Shown in pieces: positions 1 through 6,944 of a stretch of DNA of 10,651 nucleotides. Location of the stretch: positions 1 to 10,651 of the forward strand of contig JAEZJK010000064.1 of assembly GCA_023415835.1 (NCBI GenBank). Reading direction: 5' to 3'. Both the position numbers and the translations under genes were made by a program. Numbering within the stretch: the first letter of the stretch is position 1; the number at the start of each line of letters is the position of its first letter. The notes under the pieces were generated by a model. That model saw only the letters and a program-made list of their open reading frames with translations. It was not told the origin of the DNA and did no database searches. The stretch is from Bacillota bacterium. Lineage in GTDB: Bacteria > Bacillota > UBA4882 > UBA8346.

Positions 1-740
1 GTAACTTTGGTGTGGGTTCCGACGGAATTTTGTATGGACCAATAACCCTAAACGGCGCTCTGGGATTGAAAATATTTAATCCGGACGGCAGCGAAGCCGA
101 AAAAAGCGGTAATGGAATCAGAACTTTCGCGCGTTATCTTTTTGATACCGGTTATCAAAAAGATAAGGTCTTTCACTTACAAACTAAAGGCGGCCGGGTA
201 ACGGTTGAGATTTTAGACTGTCAGGGCGAAATGATCAAAGTACATATGGGAGCGGTCACTTTTGACAGCCGGTTAATCCCGGTTAACGGTCAACCGCGGG
301 AAGTGGTAAATGAGCGGATCAACATTAACGGTAAGGAGTATCAGGCGACTTGTTTATCCATCGGCAATCCTCACTGTATAATACCAATGGCGGAGATATC
401 GAAAGATTTGGCCTTAGGATTGGGTCCGGGTATTGAGAACCATCAATTATTCCCCAACCGGATTAATCTGCAATTATTAAATGTGATTGATCGGAATAAC
501 ATTCAAATTGAAATCTGGGAGCGCGGCGCAGGGTATACCTTAGCATCGGGGAGCAGTAGCTGCGCTGCGGCAAGCGCGGCTTTCAAATTGGGATTAGTTG
601 ATAACCGGATTAAAGTCCGGATGCCGGGTGGAGTGATTGAGATTGAAATAAAAGATGACTGGCAGGTATTCATGACTGGCCCGGTAGCTAGCGTCGCTAA
701 AGGAGAGTTTTCTGAAGAATTTCGGAAGCAAATGGAGTGA
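1..740 (+). CDS. dapF: DapF-like diaminopimelate epimerase, 5' partial, Ser/Ser variant
   Basis: This gene is open from the left edge (first full codon at base 3), so about 40 N-terminal residues are missing compared with known DapF. Family DapF interconverts LL- and meso-diaminopimelate in the cytoplasm for lysine and peptidoglycan. Family landmarks are visible: NFGVGSDGI near the edge, FNPDGSEAEKSGNGIR (bases about 75-122), FARYLFD, SIGNPHC, and ERGAGYTLASGSSSCA (bases about 519-566). The PDGS...GNG.R and ERGAG substrate-binding segments are kept. The two catalytic cysteines (CGNG and ACGTGAC in the usual enzyme) are both serine here, AGC at 105-107 and TCG at 546-548. The reading frame is otherwise intact. 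The stop overlaps the start region of dapL, so the pair is probably one operon. I am sure of the fold family; normal epimerase activity is uncertain. Confidence 0.88.
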   Translation, partial: NFGVGSDGILYGPITLNGALGLKIFNPDGSEAEKSGNGIRTFARYLFDTGYQKDKVFHLQTKGGRVTVEILDCQGEMIKVHMGAVTFDSRLIPVNGQPREVVNERININGKEYQATCLSIGNPHCIIPMAEISKDLALGLGPGIENHQLFPNRINLQLLNVIDRNNIQIEIWERGAGYTLASGSSSCAAASAAFKLGLVDNRIKVRMPGGVIEIEIKDDWQVFMTGPVASVAKGEFSEEFRKQME

Positions 741-745
741 TGGAG

Positions 746-1963
746 ATGATTTTTGCCGATCGGATCGGAGGGCGGAATTTCGGTAGAGAAACGAAGCTTT
801 ATAAGTTTGCCGTCATTAAACAGGCCAAGGCGGAGGCCCGGGCTTTACATCCGGATCTTCCTTTAATTGATTTGGGAGTGGGAGAACCGGACCAGCCCGC
901 CGATCCGACTATCGTGGAGATTTTGGCCCGGGAGGCGGGCAAGCCGGAAAACCGGTTTTACGCTGATAACGGGATCCCTGAATTCCAGGAAGCGGCGGCT
1001 CAGTATTTGGAACGGACCTATCGGGTTACCGGGATTGATCCGTACCGCCAGATTTTACACGGCATCGGATCCAAACCGATCCAGGCGATGTTGCCGCTTT
1101 GTTTCATAAATCCCGGGGATGTCGCTCTTGCCACTGTACCCGGTTATCCGGTGATTGCCACTTATACCGAATATGCCGGAGGTGAGGTTTACCCGCTTCC
1201 TTTAAAACGCGAGCACGGTTTTTTCCCCGATTTTATGGCGGTTCCTCCGGAGATTTTGAAGCGGGCCAAGTTGTTATATATTAATTATCCCAATAATCCC
1301 ACCGGACAGACGGCTACTGAGGAGTTTTACCAGGATGTTGTCGAATTTGCAACGAAACATCATATAATAGTAGTCTCTGACGCTGCCTACGCCGCCTTGA
1401 CATATGGCTATGGATCGTTGAGCTTTTTGAGCACCCCGGGCGCTGCTGAAGTCGGAGTCGAGATCCACTCGTTATCAAAGGCTTTTAACATGACCTGTTG
1501 GCGGTTGGCCTTTTTGGCCGGAAATCCGGAAATAGTTAAGGCCTATGGAACCATCAAAGATAATACCGATTCCGGCCAGTTCCGGGCGATCCAGAAGGCC
1601 GGGATTTATGCGTTAGGCCATCCGGAGCTTACCCGAGCCAATTGCGAAAGGTATTCCCGCCGGTTCGACATGTTAATTCCGGCCCTCCGGGAGGCGGGAT
1701 TTGACGCCTTTAAACCCAAAGCCTCTTTCTATTGTTATATCAGGGCTCCTAAAGGGGCAAAATCGGGACTGGTATTTAAGGATGCCCAGGATGCGGCTTC
1801 GTTTTTACTCAAGGAGGCGCTGATCTCAACCGTACCTTGGGATGACGCCGGGCCATACCTTAGGGTAGCAGTGACTTTTGAAGCTAAAGATCCTGGGGAA
1901 GAACGGGATGTAATCGCGGAAATAAAACGGAGGCTGCTTCGATTGGACTTGGACTTTGATTGA
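746..1963 (+). CDS. dapL: LL-diaminopimelate aminotransferase (DapL)
   Basis: A PLP-dependent class I/II aminotransferase of 405 residues. DapL converts tetrahydrodipicolinate and glutamate directly to LL-diaminopimelate, bypassing the succinyl or acetyl intermediates. Evidence: the N-terminal segment GGRNFGRETKLYKF, LGVGEPDQPADP, the YINYPNNPTG motif, VVSDAAYA, and SLSKAFNMTCWRLAFLAGN with the probable PLP lysine at residue 245 (codon 1478-1480). The KDNTDSGQF segment is typical of DapL rather than of aspartate aminotransferase. Possible starts are GTG 737, ATG 740 and ATG 746. I chose 746 because GGAG at 734-737 lies 8 nt before it, whereas it is only 2 nt from 740. The gene overlaps or abuts the end of dapF, which implies translational coupling and a joint role in meso-DAP synthesis. 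Confidence 0.9.
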   Translation: MIFADRIGGRNFGRETKLYKFAVIKQAKAEARALHPDLPLIDLGVGEPDQPADPTIVEILAREAGKPENRFYADNGIPEFQEAAAQYLERTYRVTGIDPYRQILHGIGSKPIQAMLPLCFINPGDVALATVPGYPVIATYTEYAGGEVYPLPLKREHGFFPDFMAVPPEILKRAKLLYINYPNNPTGQTATEEFYQDVVEFATKHHIIVVSDAAYAALTYGYGSLSFLSTPGAAEVGVEIHSLSKAFNMTCWRLAFLAGNPEIVKAYGTIKDNTDSGQFRAIQKAGIYALGHPELTRANCERYSRRFDMLIPALREAGFDAFKPKASFYCYIRAPKGAKSGLVFKDAQDAASFLLKEALISTVPWDDAGPYLRVAVTFEAKDPGEERDVIAEIKRRLLRLDLDFD

Positions 1964-2085
1964 GATAATTACCTTTATTAACCACTGTTTTAAAACCTAA
2001 AGCTAATCAGCTAATTTAACGATAATTTCGATATAACCCTTGAACGGAAGGGATAAATCCATCAAGGTATAGAAGGAGTGGTTAA

Positions 2086-2268
2086 ATGGCTGTAAAAGTA
2101 TTAAAACATAGATGTCCCCAGAACCATCCCTGCCCGTCGCTTAAAGTATGCGAGACTGGGGCGCTGAGCCAAGATGGCTATGCCGCGCCGGTAGTGGATG
2201 AAGAAAAGTGCGTTGATTGCAACCGTTGCATTGGTTTTTGCCCAATGGGCGCATTTGCCAAGGAATAA
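2086..2268 (+). CDS. Small ferredoxin-like 4Fe-4S protein
   Basis: A 60-residue protein with seven cysteines. The C-terminal half carries a canonical cluster motif, C42-x2-C45-x2-C48-x3-C52 followed by Pro. The N-terminal half has C10, C16 and C22 spaced by five residues each, in the context HRCPQNHPCPSLKVCETGAL; this is not the usual CxxCxxC. The protein therefore surely binds one [4Fe-4S] cluster and may bind a second, differently ligated one. It is probably a cytoplasmic electron carrier or a small subunit. AAGGAG at 2073-2078 lies 7 nt before the ATG, a strong RBS. It sits alone between dapL (122 bp upstream) and the riboswitch-controlled pfl operon, which has its own promoter, so partnership with PFL is only suggested by proximity. 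Confidence 0.85.
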   Translation: MAVKVLKHRCPQNHPCPSLKVCETGALSQDGYAAPVVDEEKCVDCNRCIGFCPMGAFAKE

Positions 2269-2311
2269 TCGGATCTGATGTTTAAATTTGGTTACCATTA
2301 ATCACTACCAC

Positions 2312-2341
2312 TTGACGCCCGGGATGAAAATAGGTTACAAT
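2312..2341 (+). promoter_or_regulatory. Sigma-70/SigA-type promoter of the pfl operon
   Basis: TTGACG at 2312-2317 and TACAAT at 2336-2341 are separated by 18 nt (or TTACAA at 2335 with 17 nt). Transcription would start near 2348, about 20 nt before the first paired base of the riboswitch. This separates pflB expression from the ferredoxin gene upstream. Confidence 0.7.
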
Positions 2342-2366
2342 TTTTTTGAATGAATAATCGTAACCA

Positions 2367-2442
2367 ACCTTCGTACGACTGGCGGAAAAGTGGGCCAAAC
2401 CACGAGGAAGTATCGAAGGTAATCATTGCCGGCCGCCTGGGC
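2367..2442 (+). promoter_or_regulatory. ZTP riboswitch (pfl motif) aptamer
   Basis: The 5' leader of pflB matches the pfl RNA motif, known to bind the purine intermediates ZTP and ZMP. P1 is seven perfect pairs, ACCTTCG 2367-2373 with CGAAGGT 2414-2420. Inside it are the conserved GGCG segment (2381-2384), then GTGGGCCAAACCAC (2390-2403) forming a 4-bp hairpin. The conserved CCGCCTGGGC follows at 2433-2442. The pseudoknot GGCGG 2381-2385 with CCGCC 2433-2437 is perfect. Known biology: ZTP rises when 10-formyl-tetrahydrofolate is short, and these riboswitches turn on folate and one-carbon genes. Formate from PFL can feed formate-THF ligase, which explains the placement. Confidence 0.93.
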
Positions 2443-2470
2443 AGAATAATGCTCAGGCGGCTTTATTTTT
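2432..2470 (+). terminator. Riboswitch expression-platform terminator
   Basis: GCCGCCTGGGC (2432-2442) pairs with GCTCAGGCGGC (2451-2461) over 11 bp with one G-U, loop of 8 nt, followed by TTTATTTTT. The 5' arm is the same CCGCC strand used in the aptamer pseudoknot, so the two structures exclude each other. Ligand binding should block termination: an ON switch acting by transcriptional antitermination. Confidence 0.9.
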
Positions 2471-2492
2471 GGCAAATTAGGAGGGAATCAAG

Positions 2493-4712
2493 ATGGATCC
2501 ATGGCGTGGTTTTAAAGGGGAAGTATGGCGTGAGCGGATCGACGTCACCGACTTTGTAAGGGGTAATTACCAACCGTATAACGGTAAGGCGGACTTTTTA
2601 GCCGGACCCACCGGACGCACCCGAAAATTATGGGATCAATGCTCAGATTTATTGCGGAAGGAACGGGAGGCCGGCGGGGTGCTGGAGGTTGATACCAAGA
2701 GGGTAGCCGGGATTACCGCCTGGAAACCGGGGTATATCGACCGGGAAAACGAGGTTATTGTGGGGCTCCAGACCGACAAACCCTTAAAAAGAATGGTCAA
2801 CCCCTGGGGTGGTTGGCGAATGGTTGAGGCAGCCTGTAAAGCTAGGGGTGTGGAACCGGATCCGACTATGAAGAAGATCTTCACCCGTTACCGGCGCACC
2901 CAAAATGAGGCGATTTTCCGGATTTATACACCGGCAATGCGCCAAGCCCGTAGCCTAGGGATTATTACCGGGCTTCCCGACGCTTACGGCCGGGGCCGGT
3001 TGATCGGGGACTACCGCCGGATCCCGCTTTACGGTTGCCTTTTTTTAATGGAAGAGAAGAAAAAAGATTTATACGCCATGGATAATGTCGATGATACTAC
3101 TATTCATTTACGGGAAGATATTGCGGATCAGGTACGGGCCTTTGAGCGAATGATTGAACTCGGCCAAACCTACGGTTGTGATATTTCGCGCCCAGCGGCC
3201 AATGCCCGGGAAGCGGTGCAATGGTTCTATTTGGCCTATCTTTGCGCTGTCAAAGAACAGAATGGCGCGGCAATGTCCCTGGGGCACAACAGCCCGTTCT
3301 TTGATATCTATATTGAACGGGACATGGAGGAGGGGACAATCACCGAGGCCGAGGCTCAGGAATTAATTGACCAGCTCACCATCAAGCTCCGTTTGGTCAG
3401 GCATTTACGGACACCGGATTATGATGAGCTTTTTGCCGGCGATCCGACCTGGATCACCGAGTCTTTGGGAGGAATGGCCGAGGACGGGCGGCCGTTAGTA
3501 ACCAAGACCGATTACCGTTGGATGCAGACCTTGCGCAATCTCGGCACAGCCCCGGAGCCAAATCTCACTGTCCTCTGGAGCCCCCGTCTGCCTGATAATT
3601 TTCGTAATTTCACCATGGAGCTGGCGATTGAAACTTCAACGCTCCAATTTGAAAATGACGAACTGATGCGGCCGATCTTCGGTGATGACTATGCTATCTC
3701 TTGTTGCGTCTCGGCGACCCGTCTCGGTAAGGATATGCAGTTTTTCGGCGCCCGGGTCAATTTGGCCAAAGCGTTGTTACTGGCGATTAATGGCGGCCGG
3801 GATGAAATTTCCGGAGAAAAAGTACTGGATCTTCCGTCGCTTGAGGGAGAATATTTGGATTGGGAGAAAGCCTGGGCTAATTTTGAGAAGGTCCTGACCT
3901 GGCTCTCCGTTCTTTACAGCCGAACCATGAACTGCATTCATTACATGCATGACAAGTACAATTACGAACGGGTCCAAATGGCCTTAATCGATTCCGACCC
4001 CCACCGGCATATGGCCTTTGGAGTAGCCGGGCTTTCGGTGGTGGCCGATTCCTTGAGCGCAATCCGTTATGCAAAAGTAAAAGCCATCCGGGATGAGCAG
4101 GGGTTGGCGAAAGGTTTCGAGATCAACGGAGAATTCCCTTATTACGGCAATGACGATGACCGGGTGGATGGGTTGGCTGTCCGGGTATTGCGTTTCTTTT
4201 ACAGTTCCTTATCTAAGCAGCCGATTTACCGTAACGCGGTTCCGACCCTTTCGGTGCTGACCATCACTTCCAATGTAGTATACGGGAAGAAGACCGGGGC
4301 CACCCCTGACGGCCGCCAGGCCGGTAAAGCATTTGCCCCCGGGGCCAACCCGATGCATGGTAGGGAAAATACCGGCGTGATTGGGGCGATGCGTTCTGTG
4401 GCTAAGCTACCCTATGATATTTGCCGAGATGGGATCTCCTATACCTTTTCGATCACCCCCCGAGCCTTAGGCCAAGAAAAGGAATACCGGATTAAAAACC
4501 TTACCAGGTTGATTGACGGCTATTTTTATGCCCACGGGCATCACATTAACATCAATGTCTACAGCAGGGAAACCTTGATTGACGCCATGGACCATCCTGA
4601 GCTGTATCCTAACCTGACGATTCGGGTCTCCGGGTATGCGGTCAACTTTACCAGGCTAAACCGGGAACAGCAGCTGGAAGTGATTGAACGGACGATCCAC
4701 GAACGGATGTAA
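2493..4712 (+). CDS. pflB: Pyruvate formate-lyase (formate C-acetyltransferase)
   Basis: A 739-residue glycyl radical enzyme that converts pyruvate and CoA to acetyl-CoA and formate in anaerobic cytoplasm. It aligns along its whole length with E. coli PflB (759 aa) from memory: RIDVTDFVRGNY near the N-terminus, KKIFTRYRRTQNE, GLPDAYGRGRLIGDYRRIPLYG, QNGAAMSLG, the catalytic pair C404-C405 in AISCCVSATRLG, ITSNVVYGKKTGATPDGR, and the C-terminal glycyl radical loop TIRVSGYAVNF with Gly714. The Cys-Cys pair marks a true PFL rather than a diol dehydratase, choline lyase or other glycyl radical relative. AGGAGGG at 2479-2485 is 7 nt before the ATG. It is controlled by the ZTP riboswitch and followed by its activase. 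No missing residues or frame problems. Confidence 0.97.
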   Translation: MDPWRGFKGEVWRERIDVTDFVRGNYQPYNGKADFLAGPTGRTRKLWDQCSDLLRKEREAGGVLEVDTKRVAGITAWKPGYIDRENEVIVGLQTDKPLKRMVNPWGGWRMVEAACKARGVEPDPTMKKIFTRYRRTQNEAIFRIYTPAMRQARSLGIITGLPDAYGRGRLIGDYRRIPLYGCLFLMEEKKKDLYAMDNVDDTTIHLREDIADQVRAFERMIELGQTYGCDISRPAANAREAVQWFYLAYLCAVKEQNGAAMSLGHNSPFFDIYIERDMEEGTITEAEAQELIDQLTIKLRLVRHLRTPDYDELFAGDPTWITESLGGMAEDGRPLVTKTDYRWMQTLRNLGTAPEPNLTVLWSPRLPDNFRNFTMELAIETSTLQFENDELMRPIFGDDYAISCCVSATRLGKDMQFFGARVNLAKALLLAINGGRDEISGEKVLDLPSLEGEYLDWEKAWANFEKVLTWLSVLYSRTMNCIHYMHDKYNYERVQMALIDSDPHRHMAFGVAGLSVVADSLSAIRYAKVKAIRDEQGLAKGFEINGEFPYYGNDDDRVDGLAVRVLRFFYSSLSKQPIYRNAVPTLSVLTITSNVVYGKKTGATPDGRQAGKAFAPGANPMHGRENTGVIGAMRSVAKLPYDICRDGISYTFSITPRALGQEKEYRIKNLTRLIDGYFYAHGHHININVYSRETLIDAMDHPELYPNLTIRVSGYAVNFTRLNREQQLEVIERTIHERM

Positions 4713-4750
4713 GTATGAGGTATTGTCTGTCGGCCGTTAACCGTTGGCAG

Positions 4751-4807
4751 TTAGCTATTAGCTGTTAGCTTAAGACCAAAAGCCAAGAGCTAAGAGACAA
4801 AAGCTAA
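4751..4807 (+). repeat. TTAGCT/AGCTAA heptamer repeats between pflB and pflA
   Basis: TTAGCT occurs three times with a 7-nt period (4751, 4758, 4765), then its complement AGCTAA at 4788 and 4802. The two halves could form an imperfect hairpin in the pflB-pflA spacer. Two more AGCTAA copies lie behind dapL (2001-2014). Role unknown. There is no U-run, so it is not an obvious terminator, and it may only tune the pflB/pflA message. Confidence 0.45.
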
Positions 4808-4833
4808 AATCCAAATAACCAAGGAGAAATCGG

Positions 4834-5550
4834 ATGGGACGAATTCAATCGATTCATAGTTTTAGCACTGTGGACGGTCCCGGGACGCGGAGCGTGGTGT
4901 TTTTTCAAGGGTGCCCGATGGGGTGCGTTTTCTGCCAAAACCCGGATTCCTGGGATCCCCGGGCCGGTGAGGAAATCTCGGTGGAATCGCTCCTGAAACG
5001 ATTGGAACGGTTCCGGCCATTCCTGGCTGAGCCGGGACTAACGCTCAGCGGCGGGGAACCGTTGGCTCAACCGGAATTCGCCTTGGAATTGATTAAGAAG
5101 GCCAAAGAAGATGGTTGGCAGGTGGCGCTGGATACCTCCGGATGCGGTTCGGGGGAACGATTCCTTGAGATAGCCAGCGCTGTGGATTTAGTGATGTTCT
5201 CAGTTAAGCACCCCCTTTATCCGGAACGGGTGATCCGCTATGATTACGGTAAGATATTAGAAAATTGGCGTCAGCTTTCCCATTTGCCGGTCCCGGTGTG
5301 GCTGCGTTATGTACTGATCTCCGGTTGGACCGACCAACCGGAGGCTTTAAAGGCCCTGGGCCTATTGGCTAAGGAAAACCCCAACCTGGAACGGGTGGAG
5401 ATTTTACCGTATAATAGCCTGGCGGAGAATAAATGGGTCAAACTGGGTTGGGATAACCTGATACAGTCCCAGGAGAAACCGGGAGTGACCGAGGAGCAGA
5501 TTAAACAGGCCGAGGAATTGGTGGGGTGGCGGAAGATTCGCCATGCCTAA
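4834..5550 (+). CDS. pflA: Pyruvate formate-lyase activating enzyme (radical SAM)
   Basis: A 238-residue radical SAM protein that uses a [4Fe-4S] cluster and S-adenosylmethionine to place the glycyl radical on PflB. The N-terminus IHSFSTVDGPGTRSVVFFQGC is characteristic of PFL activases, with the cluster motif C27-x3-C31-x2-C34 (CPMGCVFC). SGGEP at 72-76 is the SAM-binding GGE segment, and VWLRYVLISGWTD and EILPYN match the C-terminal half of the family. The length equals E. coli PflA (246 aa) within a few residues and lacks the extra ferredoxin domain of other glycyl radical activases, supporting a true PFL partner. AAGGAG at 4821-4826 is 7 nt before ATG. It lies 121 bp behind pflB and probably shares its transcript. 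Confidence 0.95.
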   Translation: MGRIQSIHSFSTVDGPGTRSVVFFQGCPMGCVFCQNPDSWDPRAGEEISVESLLKRLERFRPFLAEPGLTLSGGEPLAQPEFALELIKKAKEDGWQVALDTSGCGSGERFLEIASAVDLVMFSVKHPLYPERVIRYDYGKILENWRQLSHLPVPVWLRYVLISGWTDQPEALKALGLLAKENPNLERVEILPYNSLAENKWVKLGWDNLIQSQEKPGVTEEQIKQAEELVGWRKIRHA

Positions 5551-5594
5551 TTGCGGAATGAATTAACCGGATCTACAGTTCAAGGAGGCACCAG

Positions 5595-6266
5595 ATGCGT
5601 TCAGAGTTGGAATTGAAACAAGACATTGTGGAAGTGGGGCGGCGGATTTGGCTCCGGGGATATGTGGCCTCTAACGACGGGAATATTTCGCTCCGGATCG
5701 GATCGGACGAATTCCTTTGCACCCCGACCGGAGTAAGTAAAGGATTCATGACGCCGGAGATGATCATCAAAGTTAACGGGGCTGGCGAACCGCTCTCCGG
5801 CGAGAGGAAACCATCTTCCGAGATTAAGATGCACCTAAGCGTCTACCGGGATCGGCCCGATGTAAACGCGGTGGTTCATGCCCATCCGCCAATCAGCACC
5901 GCTTTCGCGGTAGCCGGTATCCCGCTCTTTAAGCAGATCTTACCGGAAGTGATCATTACTTTGGGGGAGATTCCCTTGACCGAATACGGGACCCCGTCCA
6001 CCGATGAGATACCACAGGCGATTGCTAAATTTCTTAAGGACCATGACGCTTTTTTATTGGAGAATCACGGCGCTTTGACGCTGGGGAATGATGTGTTTAA
6101 CGCGTATTATAAAATGGAGACCATGGAGCATTTTGCCACCATTAGTTTGGCCGCGCGGCAACTGGGCGGGGAGCGGGAACTGCCGCCGGAACGGGTGGCC
6201 CAGTTGATGGAGGTCCGTAAAAAGTTGGGAGTGAAAGGTGTCCACCCCGGTTTGAAAAATCAGTAG
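5595..6266 (+). CDS. Class II aldolase (L-fuculose/L-rhamnulose-phosphate aldolase type)
   Basis: A 223-residue zinc-dependent aldolase of the FucA/AraD/adducin family. These enzymes cleave or epimerise phosphorylated ketoses, giving dihydroxyacetone phosphate plus lactaldehyde in the FucA/RhaD case. Visible residues: SNDGN at 27-30 and TPTGVSKG (phosphate binding), the catalytic acid E76 in KPSSE, zinc ligands H95 and H97 (VVHAHP), and H158 (ENHGAL). AAGGAGG at 5582-5588 is 6 nt before ATG. It lies 44 bp after pflA and 12 bp before a rhamnose isomerase remnant. That neighbour argues for L-rhamnulose-1-phosphate as the original substrate, but the sequence alone cannot separate this from fuculose phosphate or another aldose. 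Frame intact; family certain, substrate inferred. Confidence 0.9.
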   Translation: MRSELELKQDIVEVGRRIWLRGYVASNDGNISLRIGSDEFLCTPTGVSKGFMTPEMIIKVNGAGEPLSGERKPSSEIKMHLSVYRDRPDVNAVVHAHPPISTAFAVAGIPLFKQILPEVIITLGEIPLTEYGTPSTDEIPQAIAKFLKDHDAFLLENHGALTLGNDVFNAYYKMETMEHFATISLAARQLGGERELPPERVAQLMEVRKKLGVKGVHPGLKNQ

Positions 6267-6278
6267 GGGAGATTAACC

Positions 6279-6431
6279 ATGACGAGCCTGGCCTTGTTGG
6301 AGGAGTTTAAAACGCTCCCCTTCGGTTGGGTGGGGGAGCAATTTTGCCGCTCCCAAAACGTCCCGGTTGGCCGGGAATGGTTGGATACGGTTAAGGAATA
6401 TGAGGATCGGGTTTTGCGGATCCGGGGTTGA
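6279..6431 (+). pseudogene. rhaA: L-rhamnose isomerase remnant (C-terminus joined to a start codon)
   Basis: A 50-codon ORF beginning ATG ACG and ending TGA. Its product (LALLEEFKTLPFG..., FCRSQNVPVGREWLD, VKEYEDRVLRIRG) matches almost residue for residue in pattern the last ~47 residues of E. coli RhaA (LALLEEQKSLPW..., [22 protein letters not shown]). RhaA is about 419 residues, so nearly 90% is absent, including the metal and substrate site. GGGGAG at 6266-6271 lies 7 nt before the ATG. The simplest reading is an in-frame internal deletion that kept the RBS and start and fused them to the 3' end. It directly follows the class II aldolase, as in a rhamnose operon. Isomerase activity is impossible; whether the peptide is made is unknown. 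Confidence 0.8.
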
Positions 6432-6487
6432 AATTGAGGAGCCCCAGCGGGAAGCCTAAATTTTACATTAATGGCGTAAAATCGAGC

Positions 6488-6516
6488 TTGTAAATTCGAA
6501 GAAGTTATTATACAAT
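6488..6516 (+). promoter_or_regulatory. Probable promoter of tRNA-Arg
   Basis: TTGTAA (6488-6493) and TACAAT (6511-6516) are 17 nt apart, with the tRNA starting 9 nt after the -10 box. The overlapping TATTAT at 6506 is too close to the -35 box. Confidence 0.55.
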
Positions 6517-6524
6517 AATTGTAC

Positions 6525-6599
6525 GCGCCCGTAGCTCAGGGGATAGAGCACTGGCCTCCGGAGCCAGGTGCACAGGTTCGATTCCTGTCGGGCGCACCA
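6525..6599 (+). tRNA. tRNA-Arg (anticodon CCG), CCA encoded
   Basis: A full cloverleaf is visible. The acceptor GCGCCCG (6525-6531) pairs with CGGGCGC (6589-6595), followed by discriminator A and an encoded CCA (6597-6599). The D arm is GCTC...GAGC. The anticodon stem CTGGC/GCCAG encloses loop CTCCGGA with anticodon CCG, which reads arginine codon CGG. The T arm CAGG-TTCGATT-CCTG is present. CGG is frequent in the genes to its left, so the tRNA fits the host codon use. Confidence 0.96.
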
Positions 6600-6612
6600 T
6601 ATGAAAATATTG

Positions 6613-6648
6613 ATTTGACGGGATTTATGACCGTCAAATTTTGTTTTT
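6613..6648 (+). terminator. Intrinsic terminator after tRNA-Arg
   Basis: ATTTGACGG (6613-6621) and CCGTCAAAT (6631-6639) form a perfect 9-bp stem with a 9-nt loop, followed by TTTGTTTTT. It ends the tRNA transcript. Confidence 0.85.
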
Positions 6649-6662
6649 GGGTATCCTTTTTT

Positions 6663-6770
6663 CAAAACCGCTCTGCGCAACAGGTTATCACGCTGGCGGA
6701 TAATTTAGCGGAAATCGCCGGTCAATTAAAACAATCCGTCGCAGCTTTTGATATTGAAGCCCGTGCATAA
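6663..6770 (+). pseudogene. C-terminal remnant of a methyl-accepting chemotaxis-type protein
   Basis: Directly behind the tRNA terminator is an open frame ending at TAA 6768-6770. It encodes RSAQQVITLADNLAEIAGQ then LKQSVAAFDIE. This resembles the last helix of chemotaxis receptors, where SAQEL..LAE.L...V..F is usual. There is no start codon, RBS, ligand domain or signalling hairpin, so only the tail survives. The longer frame that runs through the tRNA is an artefact. The match is short and from memory, so the family call is moderate. Confidence 0.45.
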
Positions 6771-6944
6771 TGTAAAGTAACTTTAATCCATATTGAAGGG
6801 GATTTATATTTAGAGTCGGCCTCCGACTTGGAAAAAAACTACTTAACCGATTATATTCGTAATCTTGGATTATCGAAGGATATTGAGAATAGTTTGATCA
6901 AAGCCAAACTCAACAAGGACAAAGAGTCTTTGGAAAAGAATTAA
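6771..6944 (+). pseudogene. Unidentified coding remnant behind the receptor tail
   Basis: In the same frame, right after the stop, 57 codons read through to TAA 6942-6944 (VTLIHIEGDLYLESASDLEK, then IRNLGLSKDIENSLIKAKLN). There is no start codon or RBS. The composition looks protein-like, and the first part faintly recalls a STAS-type strand pattern, but I do not recognise it. From about 6932 another frame reads GKELINDAIAHINSYKP, suggesting a frameshift inside one former gene. The stretch GGAAAAGAATT to CATTGCTC recurs at 9983. Confidence 0.35.

Noticed and set aside
2040..2073. TTGAAC...TATAGA as ferredoxin promoter
   Set aside because: The spacer of 22 nt is too long and the -10 box would overlap the RBS.
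2493..4712. Specialised glycyl radical enzyme (diol dehydratase or choline lyase) linked to the aldolase
   Set aside because: The adjacent Cys404-Cys405 pair and the short activase without extra ferredoxin domain mark true pyruvate formate-lyase.
6468..6680. Minus-strand open frame (ARQESNL...)
   Set aside because: Also a well-known false protein read from the antisense of a tRNA.
6519..6770. Open frame through the tRNA (APVAQGIEHWPPEP...)
   Set aside because: It is the usual artefact of translating a tRNA gene; only the part behind the tRNA terminator has protein-like homology.
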